Shown: one piece after another, positions 43,729 to 51,944 of the stretch | Layout: every line of letters begins with the position of its first letter | Position numbering within the stretch: the stretch's first letter is position 1 | From: Solirubrobacter ginsenosidimutans | GTDB taxonomy: Bacteria; Actinomycetota; Thermoleophilia; Solirubrobacterales; Solirubrobacteraceae | Reading direction: 5' to 3' | NCBI RefSeq assembly: GCF_027587205.1 | Contig: NZ_JAPDOD010000047.1 | Span: 4,191 to 68,190 of the forward strand | DNA length: 64,000 nt | Made by a program: the position numbers and the translations under genes | The notes under the pieces: generated by a model | The model's input: the letters and a program-made list of their open reading frames with translations, nothing else | What the model was told of the DNA's origin: nothing | Databases searched by the model: none

Positions 43729-44373
43729 GTGAATCCCTTGTCTAACAGGCTCGGGCGGCCCCGGCGTGCGCACCGTCTCACGGTGCTCGTCGGCCTAGCC
43801 GCCCTCATCACACTTCTCGCCGGGCGGTTGATCCCTGCCATGGCAGGCAGCTCGGACCCCCGATGGCACGATGGCGTCGTCCACGTCTATGACGACAGTG
43901 GCATGACCGACACGATCGTCACCGCCGCCCACCGCTGGACCGTCTCGGGCGCGAAGGTCGACATCGAGGTCGTGCGCGACCAGCACGACGCCGACGTGAT
44001 CGTGCGCAAGGACGATCGCCGGCTGCTCGCCCTCTGCGGGCGCGACTGCCTCGGCTACAGCACCTCGATCGGCCACCCGAAGAGCGGTCACAGCGAAGTG
44101 CTGCTGCGCTCCAATCTGGGCGGTGACCCACGCCCGCTCTCGGTCTGGGTCGCGGCGCACGAGCTCGGCCACGTGCTCGGCCTGCACCACCGCAACGGCC
44201 ACAACTGCTCCGTGATGTCCCCGCGCGCCTTCGACACCAACTGCGCGCCGTCGCTGGCGGCGACACGGCCGACGCCGGCCGAGCTGGCGTGCGTGCCCGC
44301 GCCGGCGGACGTCGACGTGGCCGCGGGCCTGTACGGCGGCGCGGCGGTGACACGGGATCCGCGGTGTAAGTAG
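43729..44373 (+). CDS. Small secreted or anchored metzincin-type metalloprotease
   Basis: 214 residues from GTG 43729; a longer start at 43648 lies inside the hairpin region. A single N-terminal hydrophobic segment (LTVLVGLAALITLLAGRLI) acts as a signal or anchor. The zinc motif HExxHxxGxxH is complete (His144, Glu145, His148, His154; AAHELGHVLGLHH), and the following SVMSPR is the Met-turn. Four Cys near the site (ALCGRDC, NCS, NCAPS) suggest disulphides. It resembles matrixin-like peptidases; the target is unknown. Confidence 0.85.
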   Translation: MNPLSNRLGRPRRAHRLTVLVGLAALITLLAGRLIPAMAGSSDPRWHDGVVHVYDDSGMTDTIVTAAHRWTVSGAKVDIEVVRDQHDADVIVRKDDRRLLALCGRDCLGYSTSIGHPKSGHSEVLLRSNLGGDPRPLSVWVAAHELGHVLGLHHRNGHNCSVMSPRAFDTNCAPSLAATRPTPAELACVPAPADVDVAAGLYGGAAVTRDPRCK

Positions 44374-44383
44374 CGTTCGCGAG

Positions 44384-45520
44384 GTGATCGCCTCGCGCCT
44401 CAGCGGCTTCGGAATTTCGATCTTCACCGAGATGTCGGCGCTGGCCGTGCAGACCGGCGCCATCAACCTCGGCCAGGGCTTCCCGGACGAGGACGGACCC
44501 GCGGCGGTGCTCGAGGCCGCGCAGGCGGCCATCCGCAACGGCCACAACCAGTACGCGCCGCTGCCGGGCGTCCCCGCGCTGCGGGAAGCGATCTCCGAGC
44601 ACCAGCGGCGCTTCTACGGCCTCGAGCCCGAGGACGTGCAGGTGACCATGGGCGCGACCGAGGCGATCACGGCCGCGATCCTCGGCCTGTGCGAGCCCGA
44701 CGACGAGGTGCTCGCCTTCGATCCCACGTACGACTCCTACGGCGCTGCGGCGAAGATGACCGGCGCGCGGCTCGTTCCGGTCCCGCTGCACCCGCCGGCG
44801 TGGACGTTCGACCCTGACGAGCTCAGAGCCGCGATCACCCCCAAGACCCGCGCGATCCTCGTCAACTCGCCGCACAACCCCACCGGCCGCGTCCTCACCC
44901 GCGAAGAGCTCCAGACGATCGCCGACGTCACGCAAGAGCACGACCTGATCGCGATCACCGACGAGGTCTACGAGCACCTGGTGTTCGACGGCCTCGAGCA
45001 CATCCCGCTCGCGACGCTCCCCGGCATGGCCGAGCGCACGCTGACGATCTCCTCGCTCGGGAAGACCTTCAGCGTGACCGGCTGGAAGGTCGGCTGGGCG
45101 ACCGGGCCTGGTGCGCTGGTCGCGGGCGTCCGCGCCGCCAAGCAGTTCATGACCTTCGCCGGTGCCACGCCGTTCCAGCACGCGGGCGCGGCCGCGCTGC
45201 GGCTGGCTGACGCCTGGTACGCGGAGTTCGCGCTCGAGCTGCAGGCCAAGCGCGACCGGCTCAGCGCAGGGCTGACCGCCGCCGGCCTGGCCGTCTCCAA
45301 GCCCCAGGGCACCTACTTCGTCAACGCCGACGTCGGCACCGACGCGATCGCCTTCGCGCGCGAGCTTCCGCACCGCGCGGGCGTCGTCGCGATCCCCACG
45401 GCGGTGTTCAGCACCCGCGCGCAGGAACTGGCGCCGTATCTGCGCTTCGCCTTCTGCAAGCGCCCCGCGGTGATCGACCGCGCGGCCCGTCAGCTGGCCG
45501 CCGAAGACCTCGAGTCGTAG
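44384..45520 (+). CDS. Class I PLP aminotransferase (DapC/kynurenine aminotransferase-like)
   Basis: 378 residues. INLGQGFPDEDGP, QYAPLPGVPALREAI, VNSPHNPTGRVLTREEL, DEVYEHLVFDG and the Schiff-base Lys in TISSLGKTFSVTGWKVGW are class I fold-type I signatures. The group includes N-succinyldiaminopimelate aminotransferase (lysine/DAP synthesis) and kynurenine/methionine aminotransferases; the choice is not certain. GTG 44384 follows TAGCGT by 7 nt, whose TAG is also the stop of the metzincin gene. It converges on an MFS gene with 31 bp overlap. Confidence 0.92.
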   Translation: MIASRLSGFGISIFTEMSALAVQTGAINLGQGFPDEDGPAAVLEAAQAAIRNGHNQYAPLPGVPALREAISEHQRRFYGLEPEDVQVTMGATEAITAAILGLCEPDDEVLAFDPTYDSYGAAAKMTGARLVPVPLHPPAWTFDPDELRAAITPKTRAILVNSPHNPTGRVLTREELQTIADVTQEHDLIAITDEVYEHLVFDGLEHIPLATLPGMAERTLTISSLGKTFSVTGWKVGWATGPGALVAGVRAAKQFMTFAGATPFQHAGAAALRLADAWYAEFALELQAKRDRLSAGLTAAGLAVSKPQGTYFVNADVGTDAIAFARELPHRAGVVAIPTAVFSTRAQELAPYLRFAFCKRPAVIDRAARQLAAEDLES

Positions 45521-46713
45521 TTCCAGAAGCGCGGGAGCGCCAGCGCGAGCACGACGGAGCCGGCGACGACCAGCACGCCGCCGCCGAAGACGGACGCGCG
45601 CAGCCCGAACAGTGACGCGCTCACGCCCGCGCGCGCGTTGCCGAGCAGCGGGCCGGACGACCACGAGATCATCTCCACGCCCGCGAGGCGCCCGCGCATC
45701 TCGTCCGGGATCGTCTCGTTCCACAGCGCGCCGCGGAAGATCCCGGACACGCCGTCGGCCGCGCCCGCGAGCGCGAGCAGCAGCAGCGCGAGCCACAGCG
45801 TCTCCGTTAGCCCGAACAGCGCGATCGCCACACCCCACGCCGCGGCCGCCCAGACGATCGCCCGACCGTTGTGATGCACGCGCGTGGCCCAGCCGCTCGT
45901 CGACATCGACACCAGCGCGCCGACGCCCGGCGCCGCCCACAGCAGCCCCACGACCTGCGTCCCGCCGTAGCGATCCGCCAGCGCGGGGAAGAGCGCGAAC
46001 GGCATCCCGAAGAACATCGCGTTGATGTCGATCAGGTAGGAGCCGAGCAGCTCCTGGCGCGAGCCCGCGTACCGCAGCCCGGCCAGGATCGCGCGCAGCG
46101 ACGGCGGCTCGGCGTCGGGCGGGGGCGGCGGTGTGCGCATGAGCGCGAACGCGGTCAGCGACGCGACGAAGCTCGCGAGATCCAGCCCGTAGGCGACGCT
46201 CACGTCGGTGGCGGCGATCAGCACGCCCGCCAGGGCCGGGCCGGCGATCGTCGCGAGGTTGGCCAGCGAGCCGTAGATGGCGCTCGCCGCCTTGAGCTCG
46301 TCGCGCTCGACCAGCCGCGGCATCAGCGCATCCAGCGGCGGGCGCAGCACCGCGGAGGCGCCGGCGAAGAGCATCGCCGCCACGAACAGGACCCAGACGT
46401 GCGGGTTGGGCAGCAGCGCGTTGAACAGCAGCGCGCCGGAGACGATCGACGCGGTCAGCTCCGCGCCCCAGATGAGCTTGCGGCGATCGAAGGCGTCCGC
46501 CAGCGCCCCGCCGACCAGCGCCAGGAGCACGATCGGCACGAACTCGGCGGCGCCCAGGAGGCCGACCGCCACGGTCGACCCGGTGAGGTCGTAGACCTGG
46601 ACGGCGAGCGCGACCTGCGTGAACATCGTCCCGAACAGCGAGACCGTGTACCCGAAGACGAGCAGCCGCAGGTCCCGCCGGCGGCGCAACAGCGAGAAGT
46701 CGGCGAGGATCAC
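45490..46713 (-). CDS. MFS exporter (EntS/MFS_3-like)
   Basis: 407 residues, about 12 membrane segments. LRLLVFGYTVSLFGTMFTQVALAVQVYDLTGS at the start and GGALADAFDRRKLIWG in loop 2-3 match the MFS_3 (enterobactin exporter EntS-like) group. It overlaps the upstream TetR regulator gene by 4 nt, so it is likely the regulated drug or metabolite exporter of that regulator. Substrate unknown. Confidence 0.9.
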   Translation of the reverse strand: MILADFSLLRRRRDLRLLVFGYTVSLFGTMFTQVALAVQVYDLTGSTVAVGLLGAAEFVPIVLLALVGGALADAFDRRKLIWGAELTASIVSGALLFNALLPNPHVWVLFVAAMLFAGASAVLRPPLDALMPRLVERDELKAASAIYGSLANLATIAGPALAGVLIAATDVSVAYGLDLASFVASLTAFALMRTPPPPPDAEPPSLRAILAGLRYAGSRQELLGSYLIDINAMFFGMPFALFPALADRYGGTQVVGLLWAAPGVGALVSMSTSGWATRVHHNGRAIVWAAAAWGVAIALFGLTETLWLALLLLALAGAADGVSGIFRGALWNETIPDEMRGRLAGVEMISWSSGPLLGNARAGVSASLFGLRASVFGGGVLVVAGSVVLALALPRFWNYDSRSSAAS

Positions 46714-47246
46714 GCGCCGAGCCGTGCGAGTGCCCAGCGGGTGAGCTCGAGGATCCGGGCCACGTCGTAATCCTGGAGCACCAGGCGCGCGGCTTCATCC
46801 GCGTAGGCCGACAGCATGTGGGCGCAGAGCTCGGGATCGGGCAGGTTCGAGTCCGGCCGCGGGGTCTGCGCGAGGCGCGCGATCACGGCCGCGCGGCCGG
46901 CCGCGATCCGCTCGTGCAAGAGCCGCGGCGCGCCCTCCTGCGGCATCAGGACGAGCCGCCACGTGTCGGGGTCCGCGCGCACCGCCTCCAGGTAGGCGGT
47001 CAGCGCCGCCAGGAGGTCGTCATAGGTCTCCGGGAGCTGACTCAGAGCACGCCGCGACTCACGCTCCACCAGCGCTTCCAGCAGGCCGCCGAGGTCGGCG
47101 AAGTGGCCGTAGACGATCGGCCGCGTGATGCCCGCCGCGCGCGCCACGGCCTCGATCGAGACCGCGTGGAAGCCGTCGGCGACGACGATCGCCTTGGTCG
47201 CGTCCAGCAGCTGCTCCCGGCGCTCGGACCCACTCATGCGCGCCAT
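46710..47246 (-). CDS. TetR-family transcriptional repressor
   Basis: 178 residues from ATG 47246 (ATG 47237 also possible). N-terminal helix-turn-helix: REQLLDATKAIVVADGFHAVSIEAVARAAGITRPIVYGHFADLGGLLEAL. The C-terminal helical ligand domain is diverged, as usual. On the minus strand TAACAT ends 8 nt before ATG 47246, inside the operator arm, giving an autorepressed leaderless design. It controls, by position, the MFS gene and the divergent monooxygenase remnant. Confidence 0.92.
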   Translation of the reverse strand: MARMSGSERREQLLDATKAIVVADGFHAVSIEAVARAAGITRPIVYGHFADLGGLLEALVERESRRALSQLPETYDDLLAALTAYLEAVRADPDTWRLVLMPQEGAPRLLHERIAAGRAAVIARLAQTPRPDSNLPDPELCAHMLSAYADEAARLVLQDYDVARILELTRWALARLGA

Positions 47247-47253
47247 GGAAATT

Positions 47254-47290
47254 GATGTTACAGGACCGTAGCTTACGGAAGTGTAACATC
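47254..47290. promoter_or_regulatory. Nested palindromic operator between the TetR gene and the monooxygenase remnant
   Basis: GATGTTACA-GGA-CCGTA-GCT-TACGG-AAG-TGTAACATC: a perfect 9-bp outer repeat and a perfect 5-bp inner repeat share one centre. The 37 bp begin 7 bp before the regulator start and end 2 bp before the divergent start at 47293. The symmetry is that of a TetR-dimer (or two-dimer) site controlling both directions. Confidence 0.75.
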
Positions 47291-47292
47291 GC

Positions 47293-47895
47293 ATGGACCT
47301 CTCTGTCGCGATCGTCGGGAGCGGCTTCTCCGGTATCGGGCTCGCGATCAGCCTGCACAGGGCGGGCGTCGAGGACTTCGCCGTATTCGAGCGTGCTGAC
47401 GGCGTCGGCGGGACGTGGCACCACAACACCTATCCGGGTTGCGCCTGTGACGTGCCGTCGCACCTGTATTCGTTCTCGTTCGCGCCGAATCCGGATTGGT
47501 CGCGGACCTACTCACGTCAGCCCGAGATCCGCTCGTACCTCGAGCGCGTCGTGGAGCAGTTCGGAGTGCGACCCAAGATCCAGCTGAACACGGATGTCCG
47601 CGGAGCCTCATGGGAGGAAGAGGCGAAACGCTGGCGGCTGAATACGTCAAATGGACCGGTAACCGCGAAACTGCTGATCTCCGCCAACCGGCGCTTCCCG
47701 GCTCTGCAGCGGTTGGTGCGCTGGACGATCTACGCCACGCGCGAGCTGCTCGTGCTCGGCTTCGTCAAGCAGCCGCGGGGGATGAAGCTGCTCGAGCGGG
47801 TCGCGCGCCGGCATCGGGCGCGTGCGCTGAAGGACCCCGAGCTGCTGGCGGCGACGACGCCCGGCTACACCCTCGGCTGCAAGCGCATCCTGCGA
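47293..47895 (+). pseudogene. Flavin-containing (Baeyer-Villiger-type) monooxygenase, internally deleted and truncated
   Basis: An N-terminal FAD domain is intact (VAIVGSGFSGIGLAISLHRAG, GGTWHHNTYPGCACDVPSHLYSF, PDWSRTYSRQPEIRSYLERV). After residue ~131 (LLISAN) it jumps to a segment that normally follows the second Rossmann motif (FPALQRLVRWTIYATRELLVLGFVKQPRGMK), so roughly the NADPH-binding part and the BVMO fingerprint are gone. At GYTLGCKRIL (~residue 200) homology stops and the frame runs into LysE sequence out of frame. The open frame continues to 48645 but those ~250 residues are not a real protein domain. The gene cannot make an active enzyme. Confidence 0.8.
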
Positions 47896-48499
47896 TCTTC
47901 CTGCGTTCATCGCCCTGCTGGCCATCGCCCTCGTCGTCCCGGGCCCGGACTTCGCCTTCATCGTCGGCTCAGCCGCCCGCGGACAGCACCTCGGCCGCGC
48001 GGCGGCGTTCGGGGTCGTCACCGGCCTGAGCGTTCATGCCACGCTCGCGGCGGCCGGGATCTCGTCGCTGCTCGCCGCCACGTCCTGGGGGCTCGACGTG
48101 CTGCGCGTCCTCGGCGTCGGGTTCCTGCTGTGGGCGGGAGCGTCGACGGTGGTGGCGACGCTGCGCGGCCGCGCCGGCGCGCACGTACCCGCGGGCGCGG
48201 CGACCACGCGGCTCGCGGCGTGGCGGCGCGGGCTGCTCGGCAACCTCCTGAACCCGAAGTCGCTGCTGTTCTTCCTGGCGCTGATGCCGCAGTTCGTCGA
48301 CCCGGACCGCCCGACGCTGCCGCAGGTCGCGCTGCTGTCGGCCGTCACGGTGGCCGCGGGCGCGGCGTGGTGGGGCCTTGTCAGCCATGTCGCCGACCGG
48401 TTCTCTCCGCTCCTGCAGCGTCCGCGCGTGCGCCGGCGGGTCGACCTCACCACCGGCGTCGCGCTGCTCGGGCTGGCCGGCATGATCGCTGTCGCCTAA
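47896..48499 (+). pseudogene. LysE/RhtB-family amino-acid exporter lacking its start
   Basis: In the frame ending at 48499 the sequence DLPAFIALLAIALVVPGPDFAFIVGSAARGQHLGRAAAFG and GNLLNPKSLLFFLALMPQFVD is a typical LysE/RhtB exporter with the PGPD signature, and it is intact to its C-terminus. The beginning joins directly to the monooxygenase remnant near 47893, with no ATG, GTG or TTG between the in-frame TGA at 47828 and the PGPD region. The first codons and the start were lost by the same deletion. A truncated product from GTG 48098 would lack the signature. Confidence 0.75.
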
Positions 48500-48539
48500 C
48501 GGGCGTGGTCCTGAACGTGTGCTCGATCCGGTTCGCGCT

Positions 48540-48599
48540 CGCGACGCGAGCGTCGAGTTTCTCGCGCTCTGCTCACGAAAGTCGACGCTCGCTCACCAT
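48540..48599 (+). repeat. 60-bp hairpin repeat, copy 1
   Basis: Identical over 60 bp to 50712-50771, in the same orientation. It contains an 11-bp perfect inverted repeat (GCGAGCGTCGA and TCGACGCTCGC) around a 25-nt loop. The rest of the 227-bp gap 48500-48726 holds no gene; GCAGTTGACGTTCG at about 48638 is shared with the ends of the inverted-repeat element at 26757. Confidence 0.9.
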
Positions 48600-48726
48600 C
48601 CCATGTCACGTTTGCCGTGGGCGGGGTGAGCGGCGCCGCAGTTGACGTTCGTCCGGCACGAAACCCACGAAAATGCGGGTTCGGCGGTCAACGCGTCCGA
48701 GCGCCGGAATAGGGTTCCGCGTCCCG

Positions 48727-49413
48727 ATGGTCGCCGCCCTTCTCGCCTCCTCTTCGACCTTGCTCTCCGCCCACAGCACCGTTGGATGCTCGACCGGATA
48801 CATGGACGACCTGCGCGAGGACTGGGACGCGCTGGTCGCGGCCGCGGCGCAGACCTCCGGGTTCGCGATCGAGCTCTCGGCGCTGTGCGAGGACGAGCTC
48901 GACGGGCTGATCGCGTACCTGCGCAACGTGCGCCCGCTGCCGTTTCGCTTCGTCAGCGTGCACGGCCCGTCGAAGGACCGGCGGCTGTCCGACGACGAGC
49001 TCGTAAGCGCGCTGGAGCAGTTGCCCGCGTGGGTGTCGGCGATCGTGATGCACCCCGACGCGATGGTCGACCTGGCGCCGTACCGCCGCCTCGGCCGGCG
49101 ACTGTGCGTCGAGAACATGGACCCGCGCAAGCACCTCGGCCAGACGGCGGAGGACCTGCAGCGCTACTTCGAGGCGCTGCCCGAGGCGCGGCTGTGCTTC
49201 GACGTCGCCCACGCCCATGCCGTGGACCCGTCGCTGACCGTCGCGCGCGAACTGCTGTCGCGGTTCTCGAGCCGGCTGAGCCACGTGCACCTCAGCTCGC
49301 TCGACGCCGAGCAGCACCACGTCCCGCTGACCGACTCCGACCAGGAGCGGTTCGCCACGGTGCTCAAGCGCTGTAGTGACGTGCCGTGGATCCTGGAAGC
49401 CCCACCGGTGTAG
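48727..49413 (+). CDS. Xylose isomerase-like TIM-barrel protein (AP endonuclease 2 superfamily)
   Basis: 228 residues from ATG 48727; longer starts lack conserved character. A compact TIM barrel with a full set of divalent-metal ligands of this superfamily: His79 (SVHGPS), Glu129 (CVENM), Asp159/His162 (FDVAHAH), His186/188 (SHVHLSS), His197 (EQHHVP) and Glu224 (WILEAPPV). Relatives are sugar isomerases or epimerases and endonuclease IV. It overlaps the nucleotidyltransferase gene by 38 bp, so they are translated together. It lies between the two 60-bp repeats. Confidence 0.8.
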   Translation: MVAALLASSSTLLSAHSTVGCSTGYMDDLREDWDALVAAAAQTSGFAIELSALCEDELDGLIAYLRNVRPLPFRFVSVHGPSKDRRLSDDELVSALEQLPAWVSAIVMHPDAMVDLAPYRRLGRRLCVENMDPRKHLGQTAEDLQRYFEALPEARLCFDVAHAHAVDPSLTVARELLSRFSSRLSHVHLSSLDAEQHHVPLTDSDQERFATVLKRCSDVPWILEAPPV

Positions 49414-50473
49414 GAGCCGGTCGAGGAATTCCGGACCGACCATTCCTCGACAGACTCCGATAGACAACCCCGCGGGAGGCGTCCAGCGCCTCTCCGAGGC
49501 GGCCGGCGTCAGCTTCGAGCATCTTCAGGCGGCACGCGAAAGAACCGCGCGGCGGACGGCGGAGGCGATGGCCGCGCTGGCCGTGGCGGGTTCCAGCGAC
49601 GGGCTGTCGACGTGCGTCTTCGGCTCGTGGGCGCGTGAGGAGCTGACGGCCGCAAGCGACGACGACTGGGCCGTGCTCGTCGCCCGCCCGTTCGCCGCCT
49701 ACGACCCGGATGTGTTGAGCGAGATCGTCGCCGCGCAGGCGCAGCTCGGCGCCGGGGACCGCCGTCCCGGCGCCCAGGGCGTCTTCGGCGAGCCGATCTG
49801 CGTCCCCGACCTCGCCGCCCGCATCGGTCTCGACGCCGACACCAACACGAACTTCACGCGCCGGATGCTCCTGCTGCTCGAGTCGCGCGAGCTGCACGGA
49901 AACGTCCGCCGCTCCGCGGTCGAGCAGATCCTCGGCCGCTACCTCTATGAGTCCCACACCGCCGGGCAGCCGCCGCGGTTCCTGCTCAACGACGTCGTCC
50001 GCTACTGGCGCACGATCTGCGTCGACTTCGAGGGCAAGGCCGCCGGCAGCGCGGGTGCCCGGGACCCGAAGTGGGCGTCGCGCAACGCCAAGCTGCGGAC
50101 GTCGCGCAAGCTGCTGTTCGCCGGCGGGCTCGTCCCGGTGCTGCTGTGTCACCTGTGCGAGCCGGCCGCCACCGCGGCCTTCCTGAGCCGCTGGTTCGAC
50201 GCGTCGCCGCTGGACCGCGTCTCCACCGCGTTCCTGTTCGTCGGCCTGCCCGACTCCGGCGTCCGCGCGCTCGCCGCCTACGACCGCTGGATCGGGCTGA
50301 TGTCGCAGCCCGACATCCGCGCCGAACTGGACGCACTCACGGTCGAAGCGCGCGATCTGTCCCCGCTGTACGCCGAGATCCGCGACATCGGCCGCGCGTT
50401 CGAAGACGCCCTCGGCGCGCTGTTGTTCTCCTCCCGGCTCGGCCCCTTGACGCGGACCTACGCGATCTTCTGA
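49376..50473 (+). CDS. Nucleotidyltransferase-fold protein
   Basis: 365 residues from GTG 49376, inside the upstream gene; the conserved-looking part starts near VQRLSEAAGVSFEHLQAARERTARR, so a later start is possible. The polymerase-beta-type core CVFGSWAREELTAASDDDWAVLV (residues ~80-102) has the GS and Asp-rich metal motifs. The helical C-terminal half includes RFLLNDVVRYWRTICVDFEGKA and KWASRNAKLRTSRKLLFAGGLVPVLL. It could transfer a nucleotide to a protein, RNA or small molecule; no partner is known to me besides the coupled TIM-barrel gene. Confidence 0.75.
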   Translation: MTCRGSWKPHRCRSRSRNSGPTIPRQTPIDNPAGGVQRLSEAAGVSFEHLQAARERTARRTAEAMAALAVAGSSDGLSTCVFGSWAREELTAASDDDWAVLVARPFAAYDPDVLSEIVAAQAQLGAGDRRPGAQGVFGEPICVPDLAARIGLDADTNTNFTRRMLLLLESRELHGNVRRSAVEQILGRYLYESHTAGQPPRFLLNDVVRYWRTICVDFEGKAAGSAGARDPKWASRNAKLRTSRKLLFAGGLVPVLLCHLCEPAATAAFLSRWFDASPLDRVSTAFLFVGLPDSGVRALAAYDRWIGLMSQPDIRAELDALTVEARDLSPLYAEIRDIGRAFEDALGALLFSSRLGPLTRTYAIF

Positions 50474-50486
50474 TCTGCTCTGCGCC

Positions 50487-50777
50487 ATGGCCAAGGGCAC
50501 GTGGTGGGAATACGCGGTGATGCGGATCCGGCTCGTCGACGCCGGCGCGGAGCGGTGGACCTTCGAGGCGAACGCGTGGGTCGACGACCGGGAGATCTAC
50601 GCCGAGACGCTGCAGGAGCACTCGTGGTCGCGGGGCGGCGCCACCCGTGCCGGGCTGCCGCCGTCCGTTGCGCGGCTCGGCTCCGTCGCCCCGGGTCGCC
50701 GTGCAGGGATCCGCGACGCGAGCGTCGAGTTTCTCGCGCTCTGCTCACGAAAGTCGACGCTCGCTCACCATTCCTAG
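50487..50777 (+). CDS. Small protein whose C-terminus is encoded by the 60-bp repeat
   Basis: 96 residues from ATG 50487 (MAKGTWWEYAVMRIRLVDAGAERWTFEAN, no recognised family). From about residue 76 the coding sequence is repeat copy 2, giving RDASVEFLALCSRKSTLAHHS and a TAG. The original C-terminus has probably been replaced by the repeat, so this may be a broken gene. It follows the nucleotidyltransferase by 13 bp. Confidence 0.45.
   Translation: MAKGTWWEYAVMRIRLVDAGAERWTFEANAWVDDREIYAETLQEHSWSRGGATRAGLPPSVARLGSVAPGRRAGIRDASVEFLALCSRKSTLAHHS
50712..50771 (+). repeat. 60-bp hairpin repeat, copy 2
   Basis: Identical to 48540-48599 and in direct orientation, 2172 bp downstream. It forms the 3' end of the small ORF at 50487-50777 and lies just before the stop of a divergently placed small gene. 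Confidence 0.9.
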
Positions 50778-50778
50778 G

Positions 50779-50925
50779 TCAGAACAGCGGCAGCCAGGCC
50801 AGCAGCGCGATCGACGCAAACATGAGGATCACGGTGATCACGGCGGCGAGGGCGAAACGCCAGCGCACCCCGCGGGGCGGAGGCTCATCCTGACGTCGCG
50901 GCGCGAACGGCTCAATCGCAGGCAT
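50779..50925 (-). CDS. 48-residue single-span membrane protein
   Basis: Frame from ATG 50925 to TGA. A hydrophilic Pro-rich start (EPFAPRRQDEPPPRG) is followed by one transmembrane helix (FALAAVITVILMFASIALLAWL). ATG is preceded by GGAGACTTCCCGCC. No family recognised; the small size and clear helix make it plausible but unproven. Confidence 0.5.
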   Translation of the reverse strand: MPAIEPFAPRRQDEPPPRGVRWRFALAAVITVILMFASIALLAWLPLF

Positions 50926-50978
50926 GGCGGGAAGTCTCCATGGTCAGCCGGCGCCGCGCAATGGGGAGGATCCCCCAA

Positions 50979-51944
50979 CTAGGGGACAACGGAGACCCCA
51001 TCGGCGGCGGAGCGATAGAGCGCGGCGATCACGCGCGCCTGACCGAGCGACTCGTCGCGACCGAGCCGCGCTGAGCGCCCTTCGGCGATCGCGGCGGCGA
51101 CCTCGTCGAGCTCGCGCGCGTACGGGTCGACGGTCTCCGGGACGATGCGCTCGGTGTCCTCGCGGGTGACGAGGATCTCGGTGCCGGACGGCGTCTGCCA
51201 CGGAGACGGCACGAGGATCGTTCCGTCGGACCCGACGACCTCGATCGAGTGGCGGCGGTGGACGTCCATGCCGCAGTCGAAGGTCGCCACGACGTCGCCC
51301 GCAAAGCGCAGCGTGCCGGCGAAGCGGATGTCGACGCCGTCGCCACCCAGCACCTGCTCCCCGCTCACCCGCTCGGGCTCGCCGCACAGCAGCCGCAGCG
51401 CGCTGACGCAGTAGCAGCCGACGTCCATCAGCGCGCCGCCCTCCAGCGACGACTGCAGCCGGACGTTGTCCGGATCGATGCCGCCGAAGCCGAACGCCGT
51501 GCGCACCAGCCGCACGTCGCCGACGGCGCCGGAGCGCACGAGCCGCACCAGCTCGTCGGTCTGCGGGTGAAAGCGCCACATGAACGCCTCCATCAGCACC
51601 CGCCCCGCCCGCTCGGCCGCGTCGAACGCGAGCTCGACCTGCGCCGGATCACGCGACAGCGGCTTCTCGCACAGCACGTGCTTGCCCGCTTCCAGCGCCG
51701 TGACCGTCCACGGCACGTGCATGCTGTTGGGCAGCGGGATGTAGACCGCGTCGACCTCGGGATCGGCGAGCAGGTCCTCGTAGGAGCCGTGGACCCGCTC
51801 GATCCCGTGTTCGTCCGCGTAGGCCTGGGCTCGCGTCAGATCACGCGAGCCCACAGCCACGATCTTGGCACTCTCCGAGAGCCGCGCGCCCTCGACGATG
51901 CGCTGCGCGATGCGCGCGGTTGAGAGGATGCCCCAGCGGATCAT
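50979..51944 (-). CDS. Gfo/Idh/MocA-family NAD(P)-dependent sugar oxidoreductase
   Basis: 321 residues: Rossmann start RWGILSTARIAQRI, VDAVYIPLPNSMH, the family motif GKHVLCEKPLSRD, and the C-terminal beta-sheet domain with MWRFHPQ and GGALMDVGCY. Relatives dehydrogenate xylose, glucose or inositol-type sugars. The ATG overlaps the permease stop (ATGA), making it the last gene of the xylose-type import operon, so it may act on the imported sugar (for example as a xylose dehydrogenase). Confidence 0.9.
   Translation of the reverse strand: MIRWGILSTARIAQRIVEGARLSESAKIVAVGSRDLTRAQAYADEHGIERVHGSYEDLLADPEVDAVYIPLPNSMHVPWTVTALEAGKHVLCEKPLSRDPAQVELAFDAAERAGRVLMEAFMWRFHPQTDELVRLVRSGAVGDVRLVRTAFGFGGIDPDNVRLQSSLEGGALMDVGCYCVSALRLLCGEPERVSGEQVLGGDGVDIRFAGTLRFAGDVVATFDCGMDVHRRHSIEVVGSDGTILVPSPWQTPSGTEILVTREDTERIVPETVDPYARELDEVAAAIAEGRSARLGRDESLGQARVIAALYRSAADGVSVVP

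Noticed and set aside
46844..46858. GGTTCGAGTCC, a tRNA T-loop-like string.
   Set aside because: It lies in the TetR coding region and has no matching T-stem or cloverleaf around it.
48098..48499. A possible shorter functional LysE gene from GTG 48098.
   Set aside because: It would lack the first membrane helices and the PGPD signature, so it is treated as part of the pseudogene.
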